From positions 1 to 40,963 of the forward strand of contig NZ_JAQRMS010000002.1 of the NCBI RefSeq assembly GCF_028599055.1: a stretch of 40,963 bases of DNA, in the 5' to 3' direction. Numbering within the stretch: position 1 is the first letter of the stretch; each line of letters starts with the position of its first letter. The position numbers were made by a program, and so were the translations under genes. This document shows positions 19,360 through 31,357 of this stretch, piece after piece. This DNA comes from Candidatus Thioglobus sp. (GTDB lineage Bacteria > Pseudomonadota > Gammaproteobacteria > PS1 > Pseudothioglobaceae). The notes below the pieces were generated by a model. The model was not told the DNA's origin. It did no database searches and worked only from the letters and a program-made list of their open reading frames with translations.

Positions 19360-21543
19360 TTATAAATTGTCTAAATCTGCTAAATAATTTGGCACTTCAT
19401 CTTCAAGACGTCTGGCTAAACTCGGTGATGTGGTTGCCAAGCCTTTAAGCACTAACTCAAAGTTAGTGACGTAATCATAGTCATTATTGCCCATGTACTT
19501 CTTAAAGTGCGCTAAACGCAGTGCCCAGCAGCAAGATTCATAAGCAATACCGGTGGTTTCTTTATTAGTGATTGAATCAGTGACAGACCTGTTAACACCT
19601 GCAAATACATGGATATTTTGCGTAACAGGGTATGCACCATATATTTCGGCCGTTTTATTGGTTCCGTCGTAATGATGCGCCAAAGTTAAGAATTTTCTTG
19701 GATTAAGAATATAGCTCATTGAGCTGTCACGCTTGTCAATTTTGTTGGTTTCTGGATCGTACTCTAAAGAATTATTAAAGCTAAAGTTATCAAAGCTTGC
19801 ATTGGCCGATAGGGCTATATCTGAATATTTTCTCGTACCACCATTAGTGGTTATAGCATCACCATAAAAAGTTTGTGCAGACTTTAAGCTTAAGTAAGTT
19901 TCACCGGTTTCTTCATCAATGAAGTCTGATTCCAAACCGGCGGTTAAATCGTTGGCTTTTCCAATTCGATCAATACCAGTATATTTCTTGCCTGAGAACA
20001 AGCCCTCATACGAATTACTTTTACTTTCGGAGTCAAAATTAACACTTGGATCAGCTTTACTTGGTGTGTAATTGTAAGCCAATCTTGGGGTTAGAGTTTG
20101 AATCAAATCTGTACCAAATAAATTAATCTCTCGCTCTAAGAATAATTTAGAATCAAGACCGGCGCTATAAATTGAACGTGACTCATCAGCAGCATTATCA
20201 AGTGCATAATCCGTTGTTGATACACTTAACTTTGGTGTTAGCGAGTAAGCGTTGGTGGCAATAGATCGGCTAAAGTCAGCCTGTGCATGAGTTCTAACGC
20301 CTGTTTTTTTGTCAGATGTGTTGCCGTCTTTATGCTTAAACTTGGTACTTGCCAATGATAAATCCATTTGGCGACCGTCTAGCCCTGCAAAGCCTTTTGA
20401 AATTGATAACTCAGGTGCTCTGGTGTACTTCGCGCTACCACCATTAATCAATTGCTCACTCTCGGCAAATACAGCAGCGTTCAAATTATTTTCATCGTCA
20501 CTGTAAGTTAAATCAATGTGTGAGTTAAGTGCTGATGCAGATGTATTAGTATGTGCAATATCTTTAAAATAATTTTGATCAGAGACACGCTTAGTGCTAA
20601 TACTTAAGTCAGTATTGGCGTTTAATGCAAGATCTACTTGTGAATTTAACAACCAGCGCTTATTATTAGTAATATCATCCTCATTTAAGTAGTGACCTTC
20701 AATTTCAAAACGACCCTCATCGGTATATTGATTAGCAGCGATTAGTTGACGATACTTACCCTCTACAACACTACCGCGACTAGACAACTGATTAAGCGTT
20801 AACAAGAAATCACGATCTGGGGCGATATTAAAATAATAAGGAATTCTAACTTGGTAGTTATTATCATTGCCAGCAACTGACTCATCATAGCTACCAAATC
20901 CAGGTGCTAAAAAGCCAGATCCACGACCTTCAAGTACCCATTCATGGTGTGGCGCATAAAACACTGGAACGCCTAAAAATTCAACCACCACATCGCTAGC
21001 AACACCGCGATTGGTATCAGAGTTAAGCGTAATTTGATCCGCCTTCATTTGCCAATCAGTATTGCCTAGTGGGCATAAAGAATACGCAACAGAATCAAAC
21101 ACTTGCTCTGTACCATCATTACTAACTTGTCCGGCCTGGCCGTTTATTTTACTCTCGGGGTAGTGGAATTTAACCTGCTCTAAAGTTGTGTAAGTTCTGT
21201 CACCTTGCTTTTTAACGACTGCACGATCACCCACAAACATTAACTCATGATCTTGATAGCTCACCTGACCTTTGGCTGTAGAAGTTTTATCAGATTTTTT
21301 AATTACCACTTCATCGGCTGCTAAATAATAATCACGCGAATTAAGCGATACATTGCCTGTCAATAAGTAAGTATCGCTTTTAGTGATCTCGCTGCGCTCA
21401 GCCAAGACGTCTAATGCATCAGAATTACTTAAAACTTGTTTAGGAAAGAGTAGGCGGGAGTCTTGGCAGTTAACCCCATAGTCTTGAGCACTAACACCGG
21501 CAGAAAACAAAATCAATGAACACAGGGCAAGTGGCTTTTTCAT
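19360..21543 (-). CDS. lptD: LPS-assembly protein LptD
   Basis: OstA-like N-terminus (YLLTGNVSLNSRDYYLAADEVVIKKSDKTSTAKG), Cys-containing VAYSLCPLG and GIAYESCCWALRLAHFK, beta-barrel. Start likely MKKPLALCSL at 21543, not 21606. Confidence 0.94.
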   Translation of the reverse strand: MKKPLALCSLILFSAGVSAQDYGVNCQDSRLLFPKQVLSNSDALDVLAERSEITKSDTYLLTGNVSLNSRDYYLAADEVVIKKSDKTSTAKGQVSYQDHELMFVGDRAVVKKQGDRTYTTLEQVKFHYPESKINGQAGQVSNDGTEQVFDSVAYSLCPLGNTDWQMKADQITLNSDTNRGVASDVVVEFLGVPVFYAPHHEWVLEGRGSGFLAPGFGSYDESVAGNDNNYQVRIPYYFNIAPDRDFLLTLNQLSSRGSVVEGKYRQLIAANQYTDEGRFEIEGHYLNEDDITNNKRWLLNSQVDLALNANTDLSISTKRVSDQNYFKDIAHTNTSASALNSHIDLTYSDDENNLNAAVFAESEQLINGGSAKYTRAPELSISKGFAGLDGRQMDLSLASTKFKHKDGNTSDKKTGVRTHAQADFSRSIATNAYSLTPKLSVSTTDYALDNAADESRSIYSAGLDSKLFLEREINLFGTDLIQTLTPRLAYNYTPSKADPSVNFDSESKSNSYEGLFSGKKYTGIDRIGKANDLTAGLESDFIDEETGETYLSLKSAQTFYGDAITTNGGTRKYSDIALSANASFDNFSFNNSLEYDPETNKIDKRDSSMSYILNPRKFLTLAHHYDGTNKTAEIYGAYPVTQNIHVFAGVNRSVTDSITNKETTGIAYESCCWALRLAHFKKYMGNNDYDYVTNFELVLKGLATTSPSLARRLEDEVPNYLADLDNL

Positions 21544-21677
21544 ACGAGCAATCGGTTTTTCAAATTCATTTATTTTAACACCAACCAGTGAATAAATAGC
21601 CAGCATATATTAGTTACATAGCGCTGTGTTTATTTGGGTAAAATAACTCAGGTTTTAATAATAATGGAAGCATATAA

Positions 21678-22841
21678 ATGGCTTGGAACGACAATAGTAA
21701 CAATCAAAATCCTTGGGGTGGCGATAACCAAACACCACCTGAATTGGACGAGGTGATTAAAGAATTTAAAAATAAATTTAACGGTGCATTCGGCTCAAAG
21801 AAATCTGGCGATAACACCACCCCGCAAGCACCCAAGGGAAGTGTTAAATTTATTGTAATGGTTGCCGTGCTGGTTTGGATGTTATCAGGCATCTATATTA
21901 TCGATCCAGCCGAAAAAGGTATTGTATTGCGCTTTGGTGCCTTTCAAGAAGAAACTGGTCAAGGTCCTCATTGGCACCTGCCGTTTCCGATTGAAACCGT
22001 TAATCGCATTAACGTAGAGCAAATTAGAACCGCAGAAATTGGCTATCGTAATGTAGTTAAAGGCAGTCGTCGTATGGGTGGTAATGTTTCTTCGGAATCA
22101 ATCATGCTAACCAAAGACGAAAACATGATTGATGCAAAGTTTGCAGTTCAATATAAAGTCAATGATGCACAAGCCTATTTATTTAATGTGGCCAATCCAG
22201 ACACAACACTTCGCCAGGTGGCTGAAAGTGCGATTCGCCAGGTTGTTGGTAAAAATACCATGGATTACATTCTAACTGAAGGTCGTGTTAATATTGCTGA
22301 TAGCATTAAAGAGCGCTCTCAAGAATTGCTTGATTTATACAAAACTGGTTTATTTATTACCACCGTTAATATGCAAGATGCACAACCACCTGAACAGGTG
22401 CAAGCAGCATTTTCTGATGCAGTTAAAGCGCGTGAAGATAAGCAACGTTTAATTAACGAAGCGCAAACTTATGCCAACGATATTTTGCCAAAATCTCGTG
22501 GTTTGGCAGCAAGACTATTAGAAGAATCTAGAGCTTACAAATCAGAAGTTGTGTCAAAATCTGAAGGTGAATCAGCTCGATTTAATCAAATCTTAGCAGA
22601 ATATGAAAAAGCGCCAGAAGTTACTAGAGAGCGTCTATATCGTGAAACCATGGAGGGTGTATTAGCTGCTACCAGTAAAGTAGTAGTTGATTCAAGCGCC
22701 AATTCAATGATGTATTTACCCATTGATAAATTAATTAGCGCCAAACAATCTAACACTCAAATTACTATTCAAGAATCAGCCGGACAGGCAGAAAACCCGA
22801 ATAATGTTAGAAATGTTTTCCGTAACAGAGGAGTAAGATAA
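21678..22841 (+). CDS. hflK: FtsH protease activity modulator HflK (SPFH/band 7)
   Basis: MAWN..NNQNPWGG N-terminus, IYIIDPAEKGIVLRFG, and hflC following with start/stop overlap. Confidence 0.95.
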   Translation: MAWNDNSNNQNPWGGDNQTPPELDEVIKEFKNKFNGAFGSKKSGDNTTPQAPKGSVKFIVMVAVLVWMLSGIYIIDPAEKGIVLRFGAFQEETGQGPHWHLPFPIETVNRINVEQIRTAEIGYRNVVKGSRRMGGNVSSESIMLTKDENMIDAKFAVQYKVNDAQAYLFNVANPDTTLRQVAESAIRQVVGKNTMDYILTEGRVNIADSIKERSQELLDLYKTGLFITTVNMQDAQPPEQVQAAFSDAVKAREDKQRLINEAQTYANDILPKSRGLAARLLEESRAYKSEVVSKSEGESARFNQILAEYEKAPEVTRERLYRETMEGVLAATSKVVVDSSANSMMYLPIDKLISAKQSNTQITIQESAGQAENPNNVRNVFRNRGVR

Positions 22842-23698
22842 TGCAAAAATTAGGATTAATTATTGTTGCAGCAGCGTTCTTTGTTTTAAGTTCAGCGCTT
22901 TATACCGTAGACGAAACTCAAACAGCCATCAAATTACGCCTAGGTGAAATTGTTAGTGTTGAAAAAGAACCGGGTCTTAAATTTAAAATGCCATTTGTTA
23001 ATAACGTGGTTAAGTTTGATGATCGTGTACAAACATTAGATGCGCCTTCAGAGCGTTTTTTAACCGGCGAAAAGAAAAACGTTATTGTTGACTCGTATGT
23101 CAAATGGCGCATTGTTGATGCAGAGCAGTTTTATAAGTCAACCGGTGGTAATTTAGCCCGTACTAACAATCGTCTAGCTCAGATCATTAAAACCGGCCTT
23201 AAGAGTGAGTTTTCAAAACGCACCATTGCTGACGTTGTCTCCGGTGAGCGTAGCGAAATCATGAGCAACATTGCCACACTAGCCAAAAAAGACATTAGTG
23301 AATTTGGTATTGAAATTGTTGATGTGCGTATTAAGCGTATTGACTTGTCTCAAGAAGTATCAAACTCTGTTTATCGTCGTATGCAAGCAGAACGACAGCG
23401 TGTGGCTAAAGAGTTTAGATCAAAAGGTGCAGAAGAGGCCGAAGTTATTCGCGCAGCAGCTGACAAAGAAAGAACCATTATTCTAGCGGATGCTTACCGT
23501 GATTCAGAGATTATTCGAGGTGAAGGTGATGCAATATCAGCAAGCAATTACGCTAAAGCGTATAGTAAAAATGCTGATTTTTATTCATTCCACCGTTCAT
23601 TAGAATCGTACAAAAAATCATTTTCTAATCAAAATGACATTATGGTGTTAAACCCAAATACGGAGTTTTTCCGTCACTTCAATCCAGCCGTTAAATAA
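22841..23698 (+). CDS. hflC: Protease modulator HflC (SPFH/band 7)
   Basis: YTVDETQTAIKLRLGEIV, RMQAERQRVAKEFRSKGAEEAEVIRAAADKERT. Confidence 0.95.
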   Translation: MQKLGLIIVAAAFFVLSSALYTVDETQTAIKLRLGEIVSVEKEPGLKFKMPFVNNVVKFDDRVQTLDAPSERFLTGEKKNVIVDSYVKWRIVDAEQFYKSTGGNLARTNNRLAQIIKTGLKSEFSKRTIADVVSGERSEIMSNIATLAKKDISEFGIEIVDVRIKRIDLSQEVSNSVYRRMQAERQRVAKEFRSKGAEEAEVIRAAADKERTIILADAYRDSEIIRGEGDAISASNYAKAYSKNADFYSFHRSLESYKKSFSNQNDIMVLNPNTEFFRHFNPAVK

Positions 23699-23704
23699 AG
23701 CATT

Positions 23705-24658
23705 ATGAACACCTGGCAGCTACCTGAAGGCATTGATGAACTAACGCATGATCAAGCATTAACGTTTGAACTATTGCGTCGCTCATTGATCGATCTATAT
23801 ACTGATAAAGGCTATGGACTAGTTATTCCACCAATGGTGGAGCATGTTGATTCGTTACTATTAACCAGTGATGCGGTTAATGAAAAAACCTTTAAATTTT
23901 TAGATCCGGCCAGTGGCAAAATGTTGGGTGTTCATGCGGATATTACCCCGCAAATTGCCCGAATTGACGCAAAGCGTGCCAGTAACAATATTGAGAAATA
24001 TTGCTACATCAATGCCATTTTGCAAACCAGTGCAACGGATTTTTACGATTCTCGCTCGCCCATTCAGGCGGGTGCAGAGTTGTACGGCTCGCACGATATT
24101 AGCGCTGATGTTGAAGTGATTAGCTTAATGCTTGAAAGTTTAAAGTTATTGTCAATTGATCAAGTTGTGATTAGCCTGGGCAATGTTGCTATTTTTGACG
24201 CTTTAATTGAAAGTGAAAATATGACAGAGGCTCAGGCTAACGAGTTGCGACAGATTTTTGCACATCGTTCAACGCCTGATTTGGACGTCTTTGTTGCTAA
24301 CACAACCTTGGTTAACGCCGATTTATTCAAAGCGCTTATGGCGCTTGAGGGTGATGCTAATGTACTTAATCAAGCAATGGATTTGTTTAACGCTTTTCCA
24401 GCAGCACAAGCAGCGATTAAAGACTTGCAAGCCATTGATCAACAACTTCAAGATCAAGGCGTTCAGCTTCATTATGATTTAGCTGAACTACAAACCTATG
24501 AATATCATACAGGCGTGGTATTCTCAGCTTATAACGAGAACTACTCTAAGGCACTCGCTCAAGGTGGTCGTTATAACGGCATTGGTGAATCATTCGGCCA
24601 ATCAAGAGCAGCCACAGGATTTTCATTTGATTTGAAATTTTTATCTCAATCAAAATAA
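23705..24658 (+). CDS. hisZ: ATP phosphoribosyltransferase regulatory subunit (HisRS-like paralog)
   Basis: WQLPEGIDELTHDQALTFELLRRSLIDLY, KMLGVHADITPQIARIDA; truncated HisRS-like protein located between hflC and purA. Confidence 0.88.
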   Translation: MNTWQLPEGIDELTHDQALTFELLRRSLIDLYTDKGYGLVIPPMVEHVDSLLLTSDAVNEKTFKFLDPASGKMLGVHADITPQIARIDAKRASNNIEKYCYINAILQTSATDFYDSRSPIQAGAELYGSHDISADVEVISLMLESLKLLSIDQVVISLGNVAIFDALIESENMTEAQANELRQIFAHRSTPDLDVFVANTTLVNADLFKALMALEGDANVLNQAMDLFNAFPAAQAAIKDLQAIDQQLQDQGVQLHYDLAELQTYEYHTGVVFSAYNENYSKALAQGGRYNGIGESFGQSRAATGFSFDLKFLSQSK

Positions 24659-24683
24659 CCATTATTAAAAACACATTAAATAG

Positions 24684-26015
<1,332 letters not shown>

Positions 26016-26018
26016 TTT

Positions 26019-28211
26019 ATGAGTCGCGACCCGCACCAAAAAAGAGAAGCTAAAAAGTACGACAATCCCATTCCATCAAGAGAGCACATCCTCTCTTTTT
26101 TCAAAAAAAATAAATCATTATCAAAATATGATTTATTTGATCTTCTAGAAGTTGAAGGTAAGCAGAAAAAACCACTAACACATCGCCTTAAGGCAATGGT
26201 GCGTGACGAACAACTAGATTATAACAAAGACGGTGATTTTGTAATTTTTGATCCAAATGCGGGCATTAAAATTGGTACAGTTGTTGCCAATCCTAAGGGT
26301 TTTGGCTTTTTAAAACTGGAAGAGGGCGGTCGCGATTTGCGCTTAAATTCACGCCAAATGCAGCTGGTATTTCACGGTGATAAAGTCAAGGCTCGCTTAA
26401 TTAGCAAGCGTGGTGATGCCAAAATTGTTGAAGTGCTAGAAAGCGTTAAAACCGTGGTGGCACGTCTACATATTAATGAAGATAGCAGCGCTTACGCTGT
26501 TGTTGATGACAAACGCATTCGCAACAACATTAACATCCCAAAAATTACCAATGAAAACACTAACGAACAAATTGTTATTGTTGAAATTACCAAATCACCA
26601 ACATTCAAATCATTAGCAGAAGGTAGAATTATTCAAATCTTAGGCTCGTACATGGATGAAGGTGTTGAGACTGATGCCGCACTTTATCGCAACGGCATTC
26701 CTGTAGATTTTTCAGAAGAAGCGTTGGCGCAAACTGCCAAAATCCCTGCCGAAGTTACTACTGCTGACAAGCAAGGTCGCAAAGATATTACTGACATGAA
26801 GTTAGTTACTATTGACGGTGAAGATTCTAAAGACTTTGATGACGCAGTATTTGCTGAGTCTACAGATAACGGTTGGAAATTAGTAGTGGCCATTGCTGAC
26901 GTATCTCACTATGTTGCAGAAGGCACTGCACTGGATAATGATGCGATTGAACGAGGCAATTCAGTATACTTCCCGCGCCGTGTGGTGCCAATGCTGCCTG
27001 AGGCTTTGTCAAATGGCCTATGTTCGATTAATCCGGGTGTTGAGCGCCTATGTATGACCTGTGAAATGAACATCGATAAAGAGGGAAATTTGCTTGATTA
27101 CACGTTCTATCCAGCAGTAATGTTTTCACATGCACGCTTGACTTACACCAAAGTAAGTCAAATTTTAGAACATGACGATCAAGCCTTAAAAGCAGAATAT
27201 GCACCAGTACTTGATAACCTTAACGACTTATACGATTTATACAAAGTCTTAAAAGCTGCTAGAACCAAGCGTGGCGTAATGGATTTTGATCGTATTGAGT
27301 CGCAAATTCTATTTAATGACAATGGCAAGATTGACAACATTATTGCCCGATCTAGAAACGATGCACACAAGCTAATTGAAGAATGCATGCTAATGGCCAA
27401 CCAAGCAACCGCTAAATTCTTAGGCGAAAACAAGGAAGACTTCTTGTACCGAATTCACCCGAAACCAACGGCTGAAAAAGTAGAGGTAACCCGTCAGTTC
27501 TTAACTGCTGTTGGCCTAACTCTAGAGGGTGGCGATCAGCCAGATTCCAAACACTTTGCTAAAGTATTAGAAGATGCCAAAGGCCGTGATGATGAAAACA
27601 TCATTAAGACCGTGGTACTTCGCACCATGAAACAAGCGGTATATACGCCAGCTAACGAAGGCCACTTTGGTTTAGCATTTGAAGATTACACACACTTCAC
27701 TTCACCAATTAGAAGATACCCAGACCTTCTTGTTCATCGCGCCATTAATCGTGTGCTGAATAAGAAAAAGCCATCATTTGTAGGCAAGCTAGTTAACAAA
27801 GTCCTAGGTGGAAAAGAGAAAAAACCATCCAAGAAGATGATTGAGCTAGGCACAAATTTATCAGTGACCGAGCGTCGTGCTGACGAGGCTTCACGCGATG
27901 TTGAGCAGTGGCTTAAATGTGAATACATGCGTGACAAAGTCGGTGAGACTTTTAACGGGGTTATCTCGGGCGTTGCCGGCTTCGGTATCTTTATCGAGCT
28001 TACTGAAGTATTTGTCGAAGGCATGATTTCCATTCGTGACCTAAAAGACGATTATTACAATTTTGATGATATTCATCATCAACTCAAGGGCGATCGTACC
28101 GGCAAGGTATTCACCCTAGGTGACACCATTAAAATCCAAATTGCCTCGGTTAATTTGGACGATAGACAAATGGTATTCATCCCCGCTCCAGATGCAAAAG
28201 AAGCTGAATAG
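26019..28211 (+). CDS. rnr: Ribonuclease R
   Basis: RNB-domain [37 protein letters not shown]-like [16 protein letters not shown], and an S1-like C-terminal domain. Confidence 0.95.
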   Translation: [730 protein letters not shown]

Positions 28212-29543
28212 ATGAAGTTATACGCTCCATGGGAAAAAGCCTTTAAAAGGATTTCAACACCTTTTGAGCATTTTATTCATGCCCAAACCACAACGGGCAA
28301 GATTTTAATGTTTATGACGATATTGGCATTAATTTTAGCCAATACTCCCTTATCAGAAAATTACGCAGATCTATTCCATACAAAAGTAGATTTTAATGTC
28401 GGCTCATGGAAATTATCACATACCATCCATCATTGGATAAATGATGGGCTAATGACTTTATTCTTTTTTATTATCGGACTGGAAATAAAAAGAGAAATTT
28501 TGGTGGGTGAACTTTCAAACATAAAAGTTGCTATTTTGCCTATTTTAGCCGCTATTGGCGGCATGGTTTTTCCTGCATTAATATATTTAGGTATTAATGC
28601 AAATGAAGTAGGGGCTGGCGGCTGGGGGATACCCATGGCAACAGACATTGCATTTGCAATTAGTGTATTGGTGCTATTAGGTAAGCGAGTGTCTACCGCG
28701 CTGGTAGCCTTTCTAGTGGCGCTTGCTATTGTTGATGACCTTGGCGCTGTTTTGGTGATTGCCATTTTTTATACTGATCAAATTCATATGTTGCCACTGG
28801 TTTTATCCGGTGTTACTTTTTTAATTTTAATTGTATTTAATCGTTTTGGCATACACATGATTTTGCCTTACTTTATAGTGGGTGCATTTATGTGGTTCTT
28901 TGTGCTTGAATCAGGTGTTCATGCCACTATTGCTGGTGTTATTGCTGCTATGGCAATACCCTTAAAGCCAAAACAAACCTCTTTAAATTTTTCTAAAGAC
29001 ACTAAAAAACTACTAGATGATTACGACAAATACCCGATGTGCGAAAGCCATATGTTGCATGAAAATCAAAAAGCCATTTTAACCAATATACAAGATAGAA
29101 TTAATGCCGTAGGCTCTCCAGCTGCCCGATTAGAGCATGGCCTACATCTGCCGGTAGCTTTAATTGTTATCCCTTTATTTGCACTGGCTAATGCTGGTAT
29201 TGCAATAGACTTTAATTCTATTGGTGGTGTTATTATTGAGCCAATATCAATGGGTATTATTGCCGGCCTCATCCTGGGAAAGGTAATTGGAATATTTGGA
29301 GTCTCTTGGCTGGCCATCAAGTTAAAAATTGCCAAATTGCCCGATCAAAGCAGTATGAGTCAAATTTTTGGCGTTGCACTTTTGGGCGGCATTGGCTTTA
29401 CCATGTCTATATTTATAGCAGATCTAGCATTTTTAAATACGCCTGAGCTTATTTTTCAAGCAAAAATAGGTATTTTATCAGCCTCGCTATTTGCGGGAAT
29501 CTTTGGATTTCTATGGCTTAAATATGTCGCTAAAAAGAATTAA
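28212..29543 (+). CDS. nhaA: Na+/H+ antiporter NhaA
   Basis: HHWINDGLMTLFFFIIGLEIKREILVGEL, PMATDIAFAISVLVLLGKRVSTAL, ALAIVDDLGAVLVIAIFYT. Confidence 0.95.
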   Translation: MKLYAPWEKAFKRISTPFEHFIHAQTTTGKILMFMTILALILANTPLSENYADLFHTKVDFNVGSWKLSHTIHHWINDGLMTLFFFIIGLEIKREILVGELSNIKVAILPILAAIGGMVFPALIYLGINANEVGAGGWGIPMATDIAFAISVLVLLGKRVSTALVAFLVALAIVDDLGAVLVIAIFYTDQIHMLPLVLSGVTFLILIVFNRFGIHMILPYFIVGAFMWFFVLESGVHATIAGVIAAMAIPLKPKQTSLNFSKDTKKLLDDYDKYPMCESHMLHENQKAILTNIQDRINAVGSPAARLEHGLHLPVALIVIPLFALANAGIAIDFNSIGGVIIEPISMGIIAGLILGKVIGIFGVSWLAIKLKIAKLPDQSSMSQIFGVALLGGIGFTMSIFIADLAFLNTPELIFQAKIGILSASLFAGIFGFLWLKYVAKKN

Positions 29544-29567
29544 AAATCCTCTTAATAAATGACATAA

Positions 29568-29593
29568 AAAAAGGAGGATTTCGCCTCCTTTTT
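29568..29593. terminator. Bidirectional rho-independent terminator between nhaA and ilvD
   Basis: AAAAAGGAGG-ATTTCG-CCTCCTTTTT inverted repeat with flanking A/T tracts between convergent genes. Confidence 0.88.
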
Positions 29594-29598
29594 AATGT

Positions 29599-31293
29599 TT
29601 AATCCAACTCAGTTCTAAGCATGGCGCCATTACTAGCGTTCCTAACCAGGAGTCGATACTGTTGTAACCATTTAGAGCTTAAAGTTTTTTTAATTGGTTT
29701 AAAGTTAGCTTGACGCTCGGCAATCTCTGCATCAGATAAGTTAACACTCAAGATGTATTCGTCCACATCAATATGAATTTCATCACCATCTTTAAGTAGG
29801 CCAATCATGCCGCCTTCAGCCGCTTCTGGTGACACATGACCAATTGAAGCACCACGCGTCGCGCCTGAAAAGCGTCCGTCGGTAATAAGTGCAACTTTAT
29901 CACCCAAACCCATACCCATAATCAGTGAAGTAGGGGCAAGCATTTCTTGCATGCCTGGACCACCTTTAGGGCCCTCATAGCGAATGACCACCACATTGCC
30001 CGCCTCAACCTTGCCAGATTTAATGCCGTCAATCGCATCATCTTGAGAATCAAAACACACAGCTGTTCCGGTAAAGACTCGATCGCCTGTAATACCTGCT
30101 GTTTTAATGACCGCACCTTGCTCTGCCAAATTACCATACAAAATCGCCAAACCACCCACTTTAGAATACGGGTTGTCAATGGTATGAATAATATTAGTGT
30201 CTTTAATTTCAGCACCAGATATTTTTTCATATAAGGTTTCACCACTAATGGTTGGGTTGTCAATCAACACCTCACCACGTTTGTTCATTTCATGCATCAC
30301 CGCATTCACACCACCTGCAGTATTAATATCTTCCATGTGCACGGTTGAAAGTGATGGCGAGATCTTAGCAATGTGTGAGACTTTTTTGCTAATTTTGTTA
30401 ATATCACTCAGCTGGAAGTCAGAGTTAGCCTCTTGTGCAATCGCCAACATATGTAGCACTGTATTAGAGCTGCCACCCATCGCCATATCCACCGCAAAAG
30501 CATTTCGAACTGCATTATCATTTAAGATGTTTTGCATGTTGAATTGATCGCGATCTGCTTTGTTTTCCATTAAGGCAATTTCACAAACACGGCGCGCTGC
30601 TTGACGATACAACACCTCACGCTCAGGCGTTAGTGCCAAAATTGTGCCATTACCCGGCAGAGCAATACCCATTGCCTCCATTAGTGTGTTCATTGAATTA
30701 GCAGTAAACATACCTGAGCAGCTACCGCCACTAGGGCAAGCGTTACACTCAATATCTTTTAATTCTTCGTCGGAAATTTTTCCAGTTTCGTGCTTGCCAA
30801 CCGCCTCAAAAGCAGTGGCCAAATCAATGGCAGTGCCATCTTTGGTAAAGCCTTTTTTCATCGGTCCACCTGATACAAATACGGTTGGCACGTTAACACG
30901 TTGCGCACCCATAATCATGCCGGGAACGATTTTGTCACAATTTGGGATGGCGATCATGGCGTCTAACTTATGCGCATTCATCACAGTTTCAATTGAGTTA
31001 GCAATCAACTCTCGTGAAGGCAATGAAAACAACATGCCGTCATGGCCCATGGCGATACCATCATCCACACCAATGGTGTTGAATTCAAACGGCACACAAC
31101 CCGCAGCACGAATCTCATCTTTAATGATAGCTGCCACCTTATCTAAGAAATAATGCCCTGGAATAATTTCAATAAATGAGTTGGCAACACCGATAAAAGG
31201 CTTATCAAAATCCTCGTCTTTTAGCCCAGTTGCACGCAACAATGAACGGTGTGGCGTTTTGTCATAACCTTTTTTTACTGTATCACTTCTCAT
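29599..31293 (-). CDS. ilvD: Dihydroxy-acid dehydratase
   Basis: [61 protein letters not shown]. The ORF-track start at 31350 is probably an over-extension. Confidence 0.97.
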   Translation of the reverse strand: MRSDTVKKGYDKTPHRSLLRATGLKDEDFDKPFIGVANSFIEIIPGHYFLDKVAAIIKDEIRAAGCVPFEFNTIGVDDGIAMGHDGMLFSLPSRELIANSIETVMNAHKLDAMIAIPNCDKIVPGMIMGAQRVNVPTVFVSGGPMKKGFTKDGTAIDLATAFEAVGKHETGKISDEELKDIECNACPSGGSCSGMFTANSMNTLMEAMGIALPGNGTILALTPEREVLYRQAARRVCEIALMENKADRDQFNMQNILNDNAVRNAFAVDMAMGGSSNTVLHMLAIAQEANSDFQLSDINKISKKVSHIAKISPSLSTVHMEDINTAGGVNAVMHEMNKRGEVLIDNPTISGETLYEKISGAEIKDTNIIHTIDNPYSKVGGLAILYGNLAEQGAVIKTAGITGDRVFTGTAVCFDSQDDAIDGIKSGKVEAGNVVVIRYEGPKGGPGMQEMLAPTSLIMGMGLGDKVALITDGRFSGATRGASIGHVSPEAAEGGMIGLLKDGDEIHIDVDEYILSVNLSDAEIAERQANFKPIKKTLSSKWLQQYRLLVRNASNGAMLRTELD

Positions 31294-31357
31294 TTTCTTG
31301 TTTTCGAATAAATAAAATTTAAATTTTAGACTAAAATGGGCGTCTCTCATTAAAGTT

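Noticed and set aside
23705-24658. Possible truncated/pseudogenised histidyl-tRNA synthetase
   Set aside because: Length, context between hflC and purA, and an intact frame fit HisZ, a genuine HisRS paralog, not a decayed hisS.
30644-31153. 169-aa plus-strand ORF antisense to ilvD
   Set aside because: Lies entirely within the well-supported ilvD gene; likely a chance open frame.
31294-31350. 19-aa N-terminal extension of ilvD in the ORF track
   Set aside because: Conserved IlvD start [12 protein letters not shown] begins at 31293; the upstream part is AT-rich spacer.
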